A DNA stretch of 64,000 bases from SXIZ01 sp040079795. GTDB lineage: Bacteria > Pseudomonadota > Gammaproteobacteria > Methylococcales > Methylomonadaceae. The translations under genes and the position numbers were made by a program. How positions within the stretch are numbered: the first letter of the stretch is position 1; every line of letters begins with the position of its first letter. The notes beneath the pieces are model-generated. The model saw only the letters and a program-made list of their open reading frames with translations. It did not search any database and was not told the DNA's origin. Of this stretch, positions 43,026 to 51,776 are shown piece after piece. The stretch lies in contig JBEBJQ010000007.1 in NCBI GenBank assembly GCA_040079795.1, positions 26,351 through 90,350 of the forward strand. Direction: 5' to 3'.

Positions 43026-44660
43026 TTATTGCCAACGTGGCGTGGCATCCAGCTTTTTATAATGTTGCTTGCTGGCATTTATGGAATTTTGCCAATCGTT
43101 ATCACTGTTGATAATGGTTGATTTAAGCAAAATAATCAGCTCCGATTTCTGAGTATTCGCTTTATTAACCCTAAACAAATTACCCAAGAAAGGAATTTGC
43201 GTTAAACCGGCGACACCTTCTTTGGTTTCTATATCCGATTCCTGCATTAATCCGCCTAACACAATGACTTGTCCATTCTGCGCTTTAACAATGCTATCAG
43301 ATTCCCTAACGGTATTTAAAGCCGTAGGGATATTGGTAGGTTCATTTCCGATCTTGAATTCTTTATTCAGATTTTCAACCCGGGTAATGGAGGGGTGAAT
43401 ATGCAAGGTAACATTCTCCTCATCATCAATTTGCGGGGTTACATCCAACGCGATGCCCGAAAAAAAAGGGGTGAGGGTCACATTAGGATTAGCAACTGCG
43501 CCGTTGACACCGTTGGAAGCAACCGTAGTAGTCGAAATCCTGGTAATGAAGTACTCGTCTTTACCCACTTTAATAATGGCTTTTTGGTTATTTAAGGTAG
43601 AAATTCTGGGACTTGATAAAATATTGGTTTTGCCTTGTGTTTCCAGTAACTCAACAAACGCCCTAAAATCCCCGGCAGTCCCCCCTAAACTAAACACATT
43701 ATTCGCAACAGCCGTAGCTCCTACACCTAAAGTACCTACCCCAGTCAATAAAGGGGCTTTGTTAATACCTTCCCTAACCACGCTTTCCCAATTTACGCCC
43801 GCTTGATGTCCATCATCCAGTATCACTTCCAGAATTTTGGCTTCTAAAATGACTTGCCGGCTGATTTGGGTCTGCGTGGTGTCGAGAAATGACTCAACCT
43901 CCCGGATCTGCATCGGTTTAGCCCGCACCACCACCACACCGGATTGACGGTTAATGACCACCGTAGCTTGCTTATCCACGGCAATAATGGAATGTAAAGT
44001 CTCATTTAATTCCTTCCAAAAATCAGTATCGGTGCTGGTGGTCAGCGAACTGCCCGGTTCATCGACATCCGGATGTTCACTTTTAGATGGGTTATTTGGG
44101 TTAAATGCGTTGTTGTTATTACTATCATTATCGCCCTGAGTGTTACCCTGGCCTGAAGATACCCGGGTATTAGACCTCCCAAGTCGCATTAAATCCAGAC
44201 GGTTAATTTTAAACAGTTTGGTTTGTAAGGTAGCGGGATAAATAATGTAACCCATATCGTTATGCTTATAATCATAGCCATAAATTTTTTGCACAGTATT
44301 CAAAATTTGCTCAACCGTGACATTTTTTAACTCTAACGAAATCGTACCGCTGACTTCCGGATGCACCACCATATTTTCTTTAGTATCAACCACTAAACCC
44401 ATAAAAAAATCCCGCGCATTGACTTCATGTACCGAGATATTTAAAGGCATCTGGCTAACGGTAATCTGCGCAGTATCCATCGTTTCATTAAAATCAGGCA
44501 CCAACGCATCCGTAATGGCAGTAGGCACTTTTTTATTAGGCCGCAATGGCAACTCGGGGAACCCGGTAGCAATAGTCGGGGTACTTACCTGAGGTGTAGA
44601 GGTGCAAGCCGCCAGCAATAGGTTTAACGCCAGGGTAATTAAGAACGGTGATCTATTCAT
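43026..44660 (-). CDS. mshL: MshL, outer-membrane secretin
   Basis: 544 aa lipoprotein (lipobox LLLAAC, Cys19). An STN-like domain (PLNISVHEVNARDFFMGL, VTVEQILNTVQKIYGYDY) and an N1-type domain precede the secretin core (VILEAKILEVILDDGHQAGV; SSPRISTLNNQKAIIKVG; GQVIVLGGLMQESD). A low-complexity Ser/Asn/Gly linker follows the STN domain. It forms the pore through which the pilus leaves the cell. It overlaps mshK by 8 bp. Confidence 0.94.
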   Translation of the reverse strand: MNRSPFLITLALNLLLAACTSTPQVSTPTIATGFPELPLRPNKKVPTAITDALVPDFNETMDTAQITVSQMPLNISVHEVNARDFFMGLVVDTKENMVVHPEVSGTISLELKNVTVEQILNTVQKIYGYDYKHNDMGYIIYPATLQTKLFKINRLDLMRLGRSNTRVSSGQGNTQGDNDSNNNNAFNPNNPSKSEHPDVDEPGSSLTTSTDTDFWKELNETLHSIIAVDKQATVVINRQSGVVVVRAKPMQIREVESFLDTTQTQISRQVILEAKILEVILDDGHQAGVNWESVVREGINKAPLLTGVGTLGVGATAVANNVFSLGGTAGDFRAFVELLETQGKTNILSSPRISTLNNQKAIIKVGKDEYFITRISTTTVASNGVNGAVANPNVTLTPFFSGIALDVTPQIDDEENVTLHIHPSITRVENLNKEFKIGNEPTNIPTALNTVRESDSIVKAQNGQVIVLGGLMQESDIETKEGVAGLTQIPFLGNLFRVNKANTQKSELIILLKSTIINSDNDWQNSINASKQHYKKLDATPRWQ

Positions 44661-45093
44661 CTGTCAGCATTAAAGGGGGTTGAGTGGTTCTTTGCACTAA
44701 TTGCAAGGTCTTAGTTACGTTGTTTTGTTTAATAGTCACCTGATTTTGGCGAATACACATAATCTTGATCGAATTTAAAATGGTTTGCCCTTCTTTCGCA
44801 GTAACGCCGTTCAGGGTTGCCCGTTTAGAAGTTGGTGAAATCCAGACAGCTGATAAAACCGGGGTATCGTCGATCATTTTGCCGGGTTCGGCAGTTACTG
44901 CTGCTTTTGGATACAGGGGTTGCGTTGGGTCGCGCATTTCACCCTGACTGACCAATGGCAGCATTAGCCCAATTGAAAAAAGCAACAGTTGATTCAAGTG
45001 TTTTTGGGGAAATTGCCGCCAGCATCCGTCTCGCCGTAGAGACGCAAGATTTTGCGTCTCTACCACAATCAGCGTCAATAACTTCGAAGACAT
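44653..45093 (-). CDS. mshK: MshK-like periplasmic protein with palindrome-derived insertion in its signal peptide region
   Basis: 146 aa from the ATG at 45093, one base after the mshJ stop; the longer frame to 45183 lies inside mshJ. The start MSSKLLTLIV is followed by VETQNLASLR, encoded by repeat B copy 5, and then by QLLLFSIGLMLPLVSQG, which looks like the actual export signal. The mature part (MRDPTQPLYPKA) is typical of MshK, which resembles pilotin/PilP-like partners of the secretin. Start and export signal are uncertain because of the repeat. Confidence 0.78.
   Translation of the reverse strand: MSSKLLTLIVVETQNLASLRRDGCWRQFPQKHLNQLLLFSIGLMLPLVSQGEMRDPTQPLYPKAAVTAEPGKMIDDTPVLSAVWISPTSKRATLNGVTAKEGQTILNSIKIMCIRQNQVTIKQNNVTKTLQLVQRTTQPPLMLTDE
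45036..45063. repeat. Repeat family B palindrome, copy 5, inside mshK
   Basis: A 28-bp copy starting GTAGAGACGCAA and ending TTGCGTCTCTAC. On the minus strand it is translated in frame as VETQNLASLR in the N-terminal part of mshK. Confidence 0.85.
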
Positions 45094-45094
45094 C

Positions 45095-45727
45095 TTAAAC
45101 ACCCAGCCAATCCTTCTCAAAACTAAGCGTATACACGCGCAAGGTGGTTTCAGCAAGCGGATGCTGCTTAACCTTGTAATCAATACTGTCCCAGTTAAAA
45201 TGCCAAGGCAGAGCTTCTAAAGCTTTTAAATAATTCAACGTGTCCATATAGCCCCCCGTAAAAGTGAGTGCTAGCCCGTGTTTATAAATAGGCCGCAATT
45301 GTTTAGCCACCAGCAGCGGTGTGGCAGGTAATATGTCTAGCTTAATCAAATGGGTATTGGCGGTTTGGTTAAGCATGTCGCTGAGCGCTTTTGCCATTAA
45401 CTGGGGCGGCACAAATTTTTTATATCCCAGTAGTAACTGTTCCTGACGACGGGTTACATTGGCTTTCAGTTCTGCTAATTTGGCCTGATTATTCCGATTA
45501 GGATCATGTCTGGGGTTACTTTCCAACTGGGTCGCCGTTTGTTGCAAGGTAGCAATCTGATTCTTAAGATTCGTTAACTCCAGCCGTAAAGCCGAGTCCT
45601 TGTGCTGCAACGGTTGATAAAAAAAGCTATCCCACATCCACCATAAACTTAATAATAAAGTCACGGCCATAAACATTTTTTCGCGGGCTGCTAACTGCTC
45701 AAACGCAGCTTGAAGTTTATTTAACAT
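45095..45727 (-). CDS. mshJ: MshJ-like inner-membrane protein (PilO-type)
   Basis: 210 aa. A short cytoplasmic start, one membrane helix (MFMAVTLLLSLWWMWDSFF) and a coiled coil (LRLELTNLKNQIATLQQTA) lead to an alpha/beta periplasmic domain. This is the PilO/GspM-like layout. With the PilN-like and PilM-like products it forms the inner alignment complex. It overlaps the upstream gene by 11 bp. Confidence 0.85.
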   Translation of the reverse strand: MLNKLQAAFEQLAAREKMFMAVTLLLSLWWMWDSFFYQPLQHKDSALRLELTNLKNQIATLQQTATQLESNPRHDPNRNNQAKLAELKANVTRRQEQLLLGYKKFVPPQLMAKALSDMLNQTANTHLIKLDILPATPLLVAKQLRPIYKHGLALTFTGGYMDTLNYLKALEALPWHFNWDSIDYKVKQHPLAETTLRVYTLSFEKDWLGV

Positions 45728-46340
45728 GGTCTTTACTTTCCGTCACCTCTAACAGTGCACTGAGTTTAAAGTCAAGTTGCCCTGTCACCAGTTCTGAAGG
45801 CACCATTTCCAATTTGGCAAAAGTCTTGCCAGAAAATATCGGTTCTTGTTGCAATTTTTGCAGAAAAACCGGCACGGCACTGGGTGTAAAAGTGCTCCCT
45901 TCCAGATTAATCCCCTGTTGCTCCCCTGCAATGCTAATGTTAGTTAACCAAACCTCCCGAGAGGATTGCCTGGCTAAGGCCTGAAAGTATTTAGAAAAAC
46001 CTGCCGGAGTCCCGTTAGCCTGGTTGTCCATCAAAGGCAACGTTTTAGTCAATTCATTCAGGCTATTCTGCCAATCTGCTACTTCTGCGATTAAGGCTGC
46101 ATTAACTTCCGAGGCAGGCTGCGCTGCAGCCAGCTGATCTACCAAGGCGCTGACCTTACCATGTTGCTCACGGCTTTGGCTCGCAAGCTTTTCAATGTTT
46201 ACTAAATCCCATGCCCGATAGAGGCTATAGCCGATAACAAATAAACTCAGCATGCCTAACACCAACGCATACAACAGCAAATTATTTTGCTTTTGTCCTT
46301 CTTTAAGAATGTCCTTATACAGGTTAACTTGTTGCATCAT
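45717..46340 (-). CDS. PilN-like alignment-complex protein (second part of the MshI function)
   Basis: 207 aa. The start MMQQVNLYKDILKEGQKQNN is the PilN-type motif that binds the PilM-like partner. One membrane helix (LLLYALVLGMLSLFVIGYSL), a coiled coil and a small periplasmic domain follow. It overlaps mshI by 4 bp and mshJ by 11 bp. In Vibrio, MSHA loci mark this position as mshI2 in some annotations. Confidence 0.82.
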   Translation of the reverse strand: MMQQVNLYKDILKEGQKQNNLLLYALVLGMLSLFVIGYSLYRAWDLVNIEKLASQSREQHGKVSALVDQLAAAQPASEVNAALIAEVADWQNSLNELTKTLPLMDNQANGTPAGFSKYFQALARQSSREVWLTNISIAGEQQGINLEGSTFTPSAVPVFLQKLQQEPIFSGKTFAKLEMVPSELVTGQLDFKLSALLEVTESKDHVK

Positions 46341-47302
46341 GATGCTTCAGCGGCATTCCGCAAGGTTGCACCAATTACCGGGGTGCATAATGACTGTAGC
46401 CTATCATCCATTAGGCGGTCGTATTCTACAATCGCAGACAAATCCATTACTCTGGCGGTAATCCCATGATTATTGTTTAATATCCCCAGTAAATCCATGG
46501 TATGTTCTGCCAGCGGAATAACCGCCAAAATTGACACTGGCGGTATGCCATAAAAGCTTTCAACGTAGTCCAGCGAACGCTGTATTTCCAGGACTAAATT
46601 TTTTTGTGCCGTGATCGTTTGTTCAGTCACTTCATAATCAACGTCCAGGTTGAGTTTGCGATAGCCCAGCTCAAATTTACGGGATAAATATATCGTCCCT
46701 TCCTTTTGTATCAGCAACGTACCGGAAAACTCTAACAAATGCAGTACCCCGACCCCCCTGGCATTTTCCGGCAAAAGTACCGCAAGATTACGCAAACTGG
46801 TTTCCTGAATATCTATAACCTTAAGATCCAATCCGGCATTCGTACAGGTTTTTGCGTACGCTTTTATAATCTCTTCAGGACTGGCAATCACTTCCAGCAT
46901 TTTAGTACCGGAGGCACGTAAAGAATCGGGTGCTGGGTAATAATCGATAACGGCCCTTTCCACCGGGAAATCAATTAAATCATTAATTTTCCAGCGAATC
47001 GCCTCGGTCATTTCATTAGCAGCAACCGCAGGTGCCTCAATATTAATGCGCCGGTAATCTTCTGCCGCAAGTACCAAATGACAATCATAAGCAGCTAATT
47101 TATGTTCTTTAACCAGCTTCGCTAAAATACTTTGCCGATCTTCCCCTTGCAGCATAGTGACAAATTCACTGTGGATTAACCTTACTCCTTTATTTTGGGC
47201 GGCCTCTGCAATAGCCAAGGCAATACCCTGCTGCATAAAACTGATGGCAACAATCCCTTTGCCTGCCGATTTTTTACCCAATAATTTATTTAAAAAGCGC
47301 AC
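46337..47302 (-). CDS. mshI: MshI, PilM-like actin-fold protein
   Basis: 321 aa from a GTG start. The sequence (SFMQQGIALAIAEAAQNKGV; LAAEDYRRINIEAPAVAANE; EMTEAIRWKINDLIDFPVER) matches PilM-like cytoplasmic ATP-binding proteins with an actin fold. It starts the nine-gene assembly operon. A plausible sigma-70 promoter lies 29-57 bp upstream. Confidence 0.85.
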   Translation of the reverse strand: MRFLNKLLGKKSAGKGIVAISFMQQGIALAIAEAAQNKGVRLIHSEFVTMLQGEDRQSILAKLVKEHKLAAYDCHLVLAAEDYRRINIEAPAVAANEMTEAIRWKINDLIDFPVERAVIDYYPAPDSLRASGTKMLEVIASPEEIIKAYAKTCTNAGLDLKVIDIQETSLRNLAVLLPENARGVGVLHLLEFSGTLLIQKEGTIYLSRKFELGYRKLNLDVDYEVTEQTITAQKNLVLEIQRSLDYVESFYGIPPVSILAVIPLAEHTMDLLGILNNNHGITARVMDLSAIVEYDRLMDDRLQSLCTPVIGATLRNAAEAS

Positions 47303-47330
47303 GTTTAAGTTTCCGCATCAAGGTAATAAA

Positions 47331-47359
47331 ATCATTAATAAAAAGCTATGAGGGGTCAA
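47331..47359 (-). promoter_or_regulatory. Candidate sigma-70 promoter of the msh assembly operon
   Basis: Minus strand: TTGACC (47354-47359), a 17-bp spacer, then AATGAT (47331-47336), four of six matches to the -10 consensus. It lies 29 bp before the mshI start. The remaining part of the 47303-47720 gap is AT-rich with no gene that I can see. Confidence 0.4.
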
Positions 47360-47720
47360 TTATAAAAAAGGCGATCAAGCCAGCTACTAGATTTAAGTAT
47401 AGCTTAATTTAAAAAATTCAATTGACTATGGGGATAAAACTATAAACTTGCTTAACCAAAAAGCCTGAGCTTTCCACATTTATGCTGACTTGTAACAGCG
47501 GGTGTAACTTAGGCAATTGTTATTAAAACTAAAACCTAGCAACGCACTCGGATATATTTTTGCTTACCCAACCCACATTAACGCTTTTACCAACCTAAAA
47601 ATGACGTTATGATACGCACCCTTAACGCGGTTTTGTTTCAACTATCAGCCTGCTATATTTCATTGGTGCAGCCTAGCAAAACACCCGCTAACCATTAAGA
47701 TAGATAAAGGTGAGAACGCT

Positions 47721-48860
47721 TTGAACATAGAAAAATACCATGCTGTTGACCGCGCACAATTAGCAAAAGACCTGGATGCCATTCAACGTGATTTATTAAG
47801 TGAAACCACCCAGGGCGATTTTGAACATCTCAAAAAAATTGAACTTTGGGGACGGTTATGCACCCTCGTGGGCTATGGTACAGCCTGGATTATCCCTAAC
47901 CCAATATCTGCTTACTTAATCAGCCAAGGCAATTTTACCCGCTGGACCACCATCGCCCATCATGTATTGCATCGTGGCTATGATAGGGTACCAGGCATCC
48001 CGAAACGTTATACCAGTAAAGCTTTTGCCCGCGGCTGGCGTCGTTATCTGGACTGGATGGACTGGATGCACCCGGATGCCTGGGACACCGAACATAATGA
48101 CATCCATCATTATCGCTTAGGCGAAAAAGCTGACCCGGATCAGGTCGAGCATAACATGGAAGATTTAAGGAACTCTCCCGTGCCACGCTGGGGACGTTAT
48201 CTGTTACTGGGGCTCATGGCCGCATCCTGGAAAATCATTTACTATTCTTCTTCAACCCTGAATGAACACCGTGCCTTACAAGCCAAAAAAGCCGGTCGGC
48301 CGCATGAAACCATTTCCCGCAATGATGTCTGGAATCCATTTACAAAAACCGGCCGGGATCTCTGGTTCAGCTGCATGTTACCTTATGGCATCCTGCGTTT
48401 TGGTGCAATACCGTTATTATTTTTTCCCTTAGGCGCAGATGCAGTAACCAATGTTTTACTGACCTCCCTAATGGCTGAAGTTATTACTAATTTACATACC
48501 TTTTTAGTCATCGGCCCCAACCATGCGGGCGAAGATGTGTTTATGTTTAATGATAAATCAACCAATAAAGGCGAATTTTATTTACGCCAAATTATAGGTT
48601 CTGCCAATTTTTCCACCAAAGCTGACCTTGTCGACTTCTTACATGGCTGGTTAAATTACCAGATCGAACATCACTTATGGCCGGATATGGCGTTAAGCCA
48701 ATATCAAAAAGTGCAGCCACGCGTTAAAGCGGTTTGTGAAAAACACAACATTCCTTATTTGCAGGAATCGGTGTTTATTCGTTTGTGGAAGACCCTGAAT
48801 GTGATGGTAGGTAAAACTTCTATGATTAAACCCTATGAGGTAGCAGCTCAAACAACTTAA
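47721..48860 (+). CDS. Membrane fatty-acid desaturase
   Basis: 379 aa from a TTG start with AGGTGAG before it. Three histidine boxes are seen: HHVLHRGYD, HNDIHHYRLGE and NYQIEHHLWPD, plus GPNHAGED. The third box with QIEHH is typical of the front-end/acyl-lipid desaturase group. It would use O2 to place double bonds in membrane lipids. There are several membrane helices. It is a single gene, diverging from the msh operon. Confidence 0.85.
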   Translation: MNIEKYHAVDRAQLAKDLDAIQRDLLSETTQGDFEHLKKIELWGRLCTLVGYGTAWIIPNPISAYLISQGNFTRWTTIAHHVLHRGYDRVPGIPKRYTSKAFARGWRRYLDWMDWMHPDAWDTEHNDIHHYRLGEKADPDQVEHNMEDLRNSPVPRWGRYLLLGLMAASWKIIYYSSSTLNEHRALQAKKAGRPHETISRNDVWNPFTKTGRDLWFSCMLPYGILRFGAIPLLFFPLGADAVTNVLLTSLMAEVITNLHTFLVIGPNHAGEDVFMFNDKSTNKGEFYLRQIIGSANFSTKADLVDFLHGWLNYQIEHHLWPDMALSQYQKVQPRVKAVCEKHNIPYLQESVFIRLWKTLNVMVGKTSMIKPYEVAAQTT

Positions 48861-48933
48861 TTGCCATTAAAGGACAGTCCTTGCCTGCCGCTATCCTGTT
48901 TGACCTATAATCAAATCAAACAGGGGTATTTAT

Positions 48934-49116
48934 ATGGATTCAATCTCAGGTATAGCAAATGCGGCGATTGCTATGCAGCAACAAAAAATGGCGCAACAAG
49001 TTAACTTGGCAGTCATCAATAAAGCACAGGACGTGCAAAAACAACAAGGTGAAGCGGTGTTGCAACTGCTAAATTCCACGCCAGGCAGCTCAACCAAATT
49101 AGATGTTTATGCCTGA
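48934..49116 (+). CDS. YjfB-like small protein (putative motility protein family)
   Basis: 60 aa with an AGGGG ribosome site. The sequence MDSISGIANAAIAMQQQKMA followed by VNLAVINKAQDVQKQQGEAV and a C-terminal end (STPGSSTKLDVYA) fits the short YjfB family annotated as putative motility protein. Function is unknown. It is directly followed by repeat B copy 6. Confidence 0.7.
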   Translation: MDSISGIANAAIAMQQQKMAQQVNLAVINKAQDVQKQQGEAVLQLLNSTPGSSTKLDVYA

Positions 49117-49129
49117 AAAATAGGCTGTG

Positions 49130-49156
49130 GTAGAGACGCAAATATTGCGTCTCTAC
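49130..49156. repeat. Repeat family B palindrome, copy 6
   Basis: A 27-bp copy (GTAGAGACGCAA to TTGCGTCTCTAC with one base fewer in the middle) between the convergent YjfB-like gene and icd, 5 bp after the icd stop. It may also act as a shared terminator hairpin. Confidence 0.85.
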
Positions 49157-49160
49157 CACA

Positions 49161-50393
49161 CTAATCGGCCGTTAACTGTTCTTCCAAACGCTGTTGTAAC
49201 ACAGCCAAAAAAGCTTCCGTGGTTAAATAATGTGACGCATTCAGGTCTACGCCATATATACATAACGCCAAGTCTTTGGTCATTTGACCGGCTTCCACGG
49301 TACTCACACACACCTGCTCCAAGGTTTCACAAAAATGCTGAAGTTGCGCATTGCCATCCAGCTTAGCCCTGAAGGCTAAACCACGCGTCCAGGCATAAAT
49401 GGACGCAATTGGATTGGTTGAGGTTTTTTTACCTTGCTGATGCTCCCTATAATGCCGCGTAACCGTACCGTGTGCCGCTTCTGCCTCCATACACAGACCA
49501 TCCGGGGTCATCAAGGTCGAAGTCATCAACCCTAGCGAGCCAAAGCCTTGTGCGACGGTATCGGACTGGACATCACCATCATAATTTTTACACGCCCAGA
49601 CAAATTCACCATGCCACTTTAAAACGCTGGCCACCATGTCATCAATCAATTTATGTTCAAAAACAATGCCTTTAGCTGCAAACTGCACTGCATATTCATC
49701 GTGATAAAGTTGCTCGAAAATATCCTTAAAGCGCCCGTCATAACGTTTTAAAATGGTGTTCTTAGTCGATAAATACAGCGGCCAACCCCGTTCTAGCGCC
49801 ATCTTGAAACAACTGTGTGCAAACCCGGTAATCGAAGCATCGGTATTAAACATCGCCAATGCTACCCCATCCCCTGCAAACTGATACACCTCATGCTGCT
49901 GTACTGTACTACCGTCTTCCGGGGTAAACGTCAGCGTCAACTTGCCTTTGCCACGGGTAACAAAATCCGTGGCTTTGTATTGATCGCCAAACGCATGCCG
50001 ACCGATACAAATGGGATGTGTCCAGTTTGGCACCAAACGCGGCACGTTGCGACAAATAATCGGCTCCCGAAACACTGTACCATCTAAAATATTCCGTATC
50101 GTGCCATTGGGTGAAGGGTACATGCGCTTTAAATCAAACTCCTTAACCCGCGCCTCATCCGGGGTAATCGTCGCACATTTAATACCAACACCATAGTGTT
50201 GAATCGCCTTCCCCGCATCAATAGTGATCTGGTCATCACTGGCGTCCCGCGACTGAATCCCTAAATCATAATAGTCAATAGGTACATCCAAATAAGGCAA
50301 AATCAATTGTTGTTTGATGATATGCCAGATAATGCGCGTCATTTCATCGCCATCGAGTTCCACGATCGGGTTTTTAACGATTATTTTTTGCAT
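49161..50393 (-). CDS. icd: NADP-dependent isocitrate dehydrogenase, type II (eukaryote-like)
   Basis: 410 aa from the ATG at 50393, with AAGGAG 6 bp before it; a start 24 bp upstream lacks a site. The N-terminus IIVKNPIVELDGDEMTRIIW, with YPSPNGTIRN and ICRNVPRLVPNWTHPICIGR, marks the mitochondrial-type family rather than the E. coli type. It converts isocitrate to 2-oxoglutarate with NADPH formation. It is monocistronic. Confidence 0.95.
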   Translation of the reverse strand: MQKIIVKNPIVELDGDEMTRIIWHIIKQQLILPYLDVPIDYYDLGIQSRDASDDQITIDAGKAIQHYGVGIKCATITPDEARVKEFDLKRMYPSPNGTIRNILDGTVFREPIICRNVPRLVPNWTHPICIGRHAFGDQYKATDFVTRGKGKLTLTFTPEDGSTVQQHEVYQFAGDGVALAMFNTDASITGFAHSCFKMALERGWPLYLSTKNTILKRYDGRFKDIFEQLYHDEYAVQFAAKGIVFEHKLIDDMVASVLKWHGEFVWACKNYDGDVQSDTVAQGFGSLGLMTSTLMTPDGLCMEAEAAHGTVTRHYREHQQGKKTSTNPIASIYAWTRGLAFRAKLDGNAQLQHFCETLEQVCVSTVEAGQMTKDLALCIYGVDLNASHYLTTEAFLAVLQQRLEEQLTAD

Positions 50394-50515
50394 GCTTAGC
50401 TCCTTTACGCTTAACATAAGTAGGATTTTTTTTGTTGTACTTTAAGCTTAATAATCAGCGATAGGTAGCTTTTTAGATTTTGTCACACCTAAGTTATATA
50501 ACAAAAGCCGTAATA

Positions 50516-51019
50516 ATGAATAAAAACCGCACCGAAACACTGAAAATACTCCTCAGACGGCTGTTGTTAAGCCTATTAATTAGCGGTTATTTGCCGTCGC
50601 CCGCTTCGGCACGTGAGCATTCGCAAAGCGTTGGCGCGCTAATTCCCAAGCACTGGTCACCCTCGCTCGATCAGCTTAAAGAGACGCTGGAAGCCTCATC
50701 AAAAACCGAGCCCCAGCCCCCCCAACAAGCAATGAATCTTACAAGCCAGAATCTGGCCGATATCCGCGATGCGCAATTGTTTATCGTTTATGTCCAGCTC
50801 ATGCAAAAGCTTAATTTACGGGAACGAAAAAAACTGCTCAAGGAACAGATACTCTGGCTCGAGAAACGGGCTGAATCAGCTAGCGCCTCAGTAACCTCCA
50901 AAGGTGGTTCACTGGCTCCACTTGAACATAGCGCAGCATTCAGTGAAATCACTGAAAAACGACTTAAAGAGCTACTGAAGCGTTTGCAACCCGCGCAAAC
51001 CCCGGAAACCCGAAAATGA
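50516..51019 (+). CDS. Exported protein of unknown function upstream of chitosanase
   Basis: 167 aa from the ATG at 50516; a TTG-started longer frame from 50480 is less likely. An N-terminal signal peptide (ILLRRLLLSLLISGYLPSPA, cut near ASA) precedes a charged, partly coiled-coil body (QKLNLRERKKLLKEQILWLE; EITEKRLKELLKRLQ). There is no recognisable domain. The stop lies 15 bp before the GH46-like gene, so the two are probably expressed together. Confidence 0.6.
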   Translation: MNKNRTETLKILLRRLLLSLLISGYLPSPASAREHSQSVGALIPKHWSPSLDQLKETLEASSKTEPQPPQQAMNLTSQNLADIRDAQLFIVYVQLMQKLNLRERKKLLKEQILWLEKRAESASASVTSKGGSLAPLEHSAAFSEITEKRLKELLKRLQPAQTPETRK

Positions 51020-51034
51020 GTTAAGGAAATTGCT

Positions 51035-51718
51035 ATGAACTTAACAAACCAGCAAAAAAACATTTGTGAACATGTCGTCAATGTATTCGAAACCGGCAGC
51101 GCCGAAGGTAACTACGGAGCCATTGCGATTTTCCCTGACGGTCCGCACGGTATGCGTCAGGTAACTTACGGTCGCTCGCAAACCACCGAATACGGTAATT
51201 TAGAAGCATTGATCCAAATGTATGTGGCTAAAAAAGGCACATTCAGTAAGCAACTTCAGGAATATCTACCCCAAATTGGGGTCACTCCGTTGGTACATGA
51301 TGTGGCTTTTCAGCGAATTCTAAAGGAGGCTGGCAACAAAGACCCTATCATGCGACAGGTACAGGATACTTTTTTTGATAAACGCTATTATCAGCCTGCC
51401 CTTGATTGGGCAGACAAAAATGGCTTCACCTTAGCTTTGTCGGCCCTGGTGATCTACGACTCCTTCGTGCACAGCGGTAGTATCCTGGATTTTCTCCGCA
51501 AGCGCTTTTCCGAACGCACTCCTAAAACCGGCGGCAATGAAAAAGCCTGGATTCAGCAATATGTCGATGCCCGGCAGAATTGGCTGGCGCATCATGACAA
51601 TAAAACTCTACGCGGCACTATTTATCGCACCCAAACCTTCAGCCGGGAGATTGCCCGCAATAACTGGGATTTGGCGCTACTACCAATCAATGCACATGGC
51701 GTTATGGTTAATGCTTGA
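51035..51718 (+). CDS. GH46 chitosanase-like glycoside hydrolase
   Basis: 227 aa. The segment FETGSAEGNYGAIAIFPDG supplies Glu19 and Asp35 at the spacing expected for the acid/base pair of family 46, followed by RQVTYGRSQTTEYGNL and ALVIYDSFVHSGSI. No signal peptide is seen, so it acts in the cytoplasm or needs another route out. GH46 enzymes cleave chitosan; related lysozyme-like folds act on peptidoglycan. The exported protein encoded upstream may be its partner. Confidence 0.65.
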   Translation: MNLTNQQKNICEHVVNVFETGSAEGNYGAIAIFPDGPHGMRQVTYGRSQTTEYGNLEALIQMYVAKKGTFSKQLQEYLPQIGVTPLVHDVAFQRILKEAGNKDPIMRQVQDTFFDKRYYQPALDWADKNGFTLALSALVIYDSFVHSGSILDFLRKRFSERTPKTGGNEKAWIQQYVDARQNWLAHHDNKTLRGTIYRTQTFSREIARNNWDLALLPINAHGVMVNA

Positions 51719-51776
51719 GTGCAGATGCCTATTTTTAAGTTCCCGAGCATTTCCAGATAATTAAATAAAAATCTTC

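Noticed and set aside
30516..49156. Family B repeats as a CRISPR array
   Set aside because: Copies are palindromic, kilobases apart, and occur inside genes; no regular spacers or cas genes.
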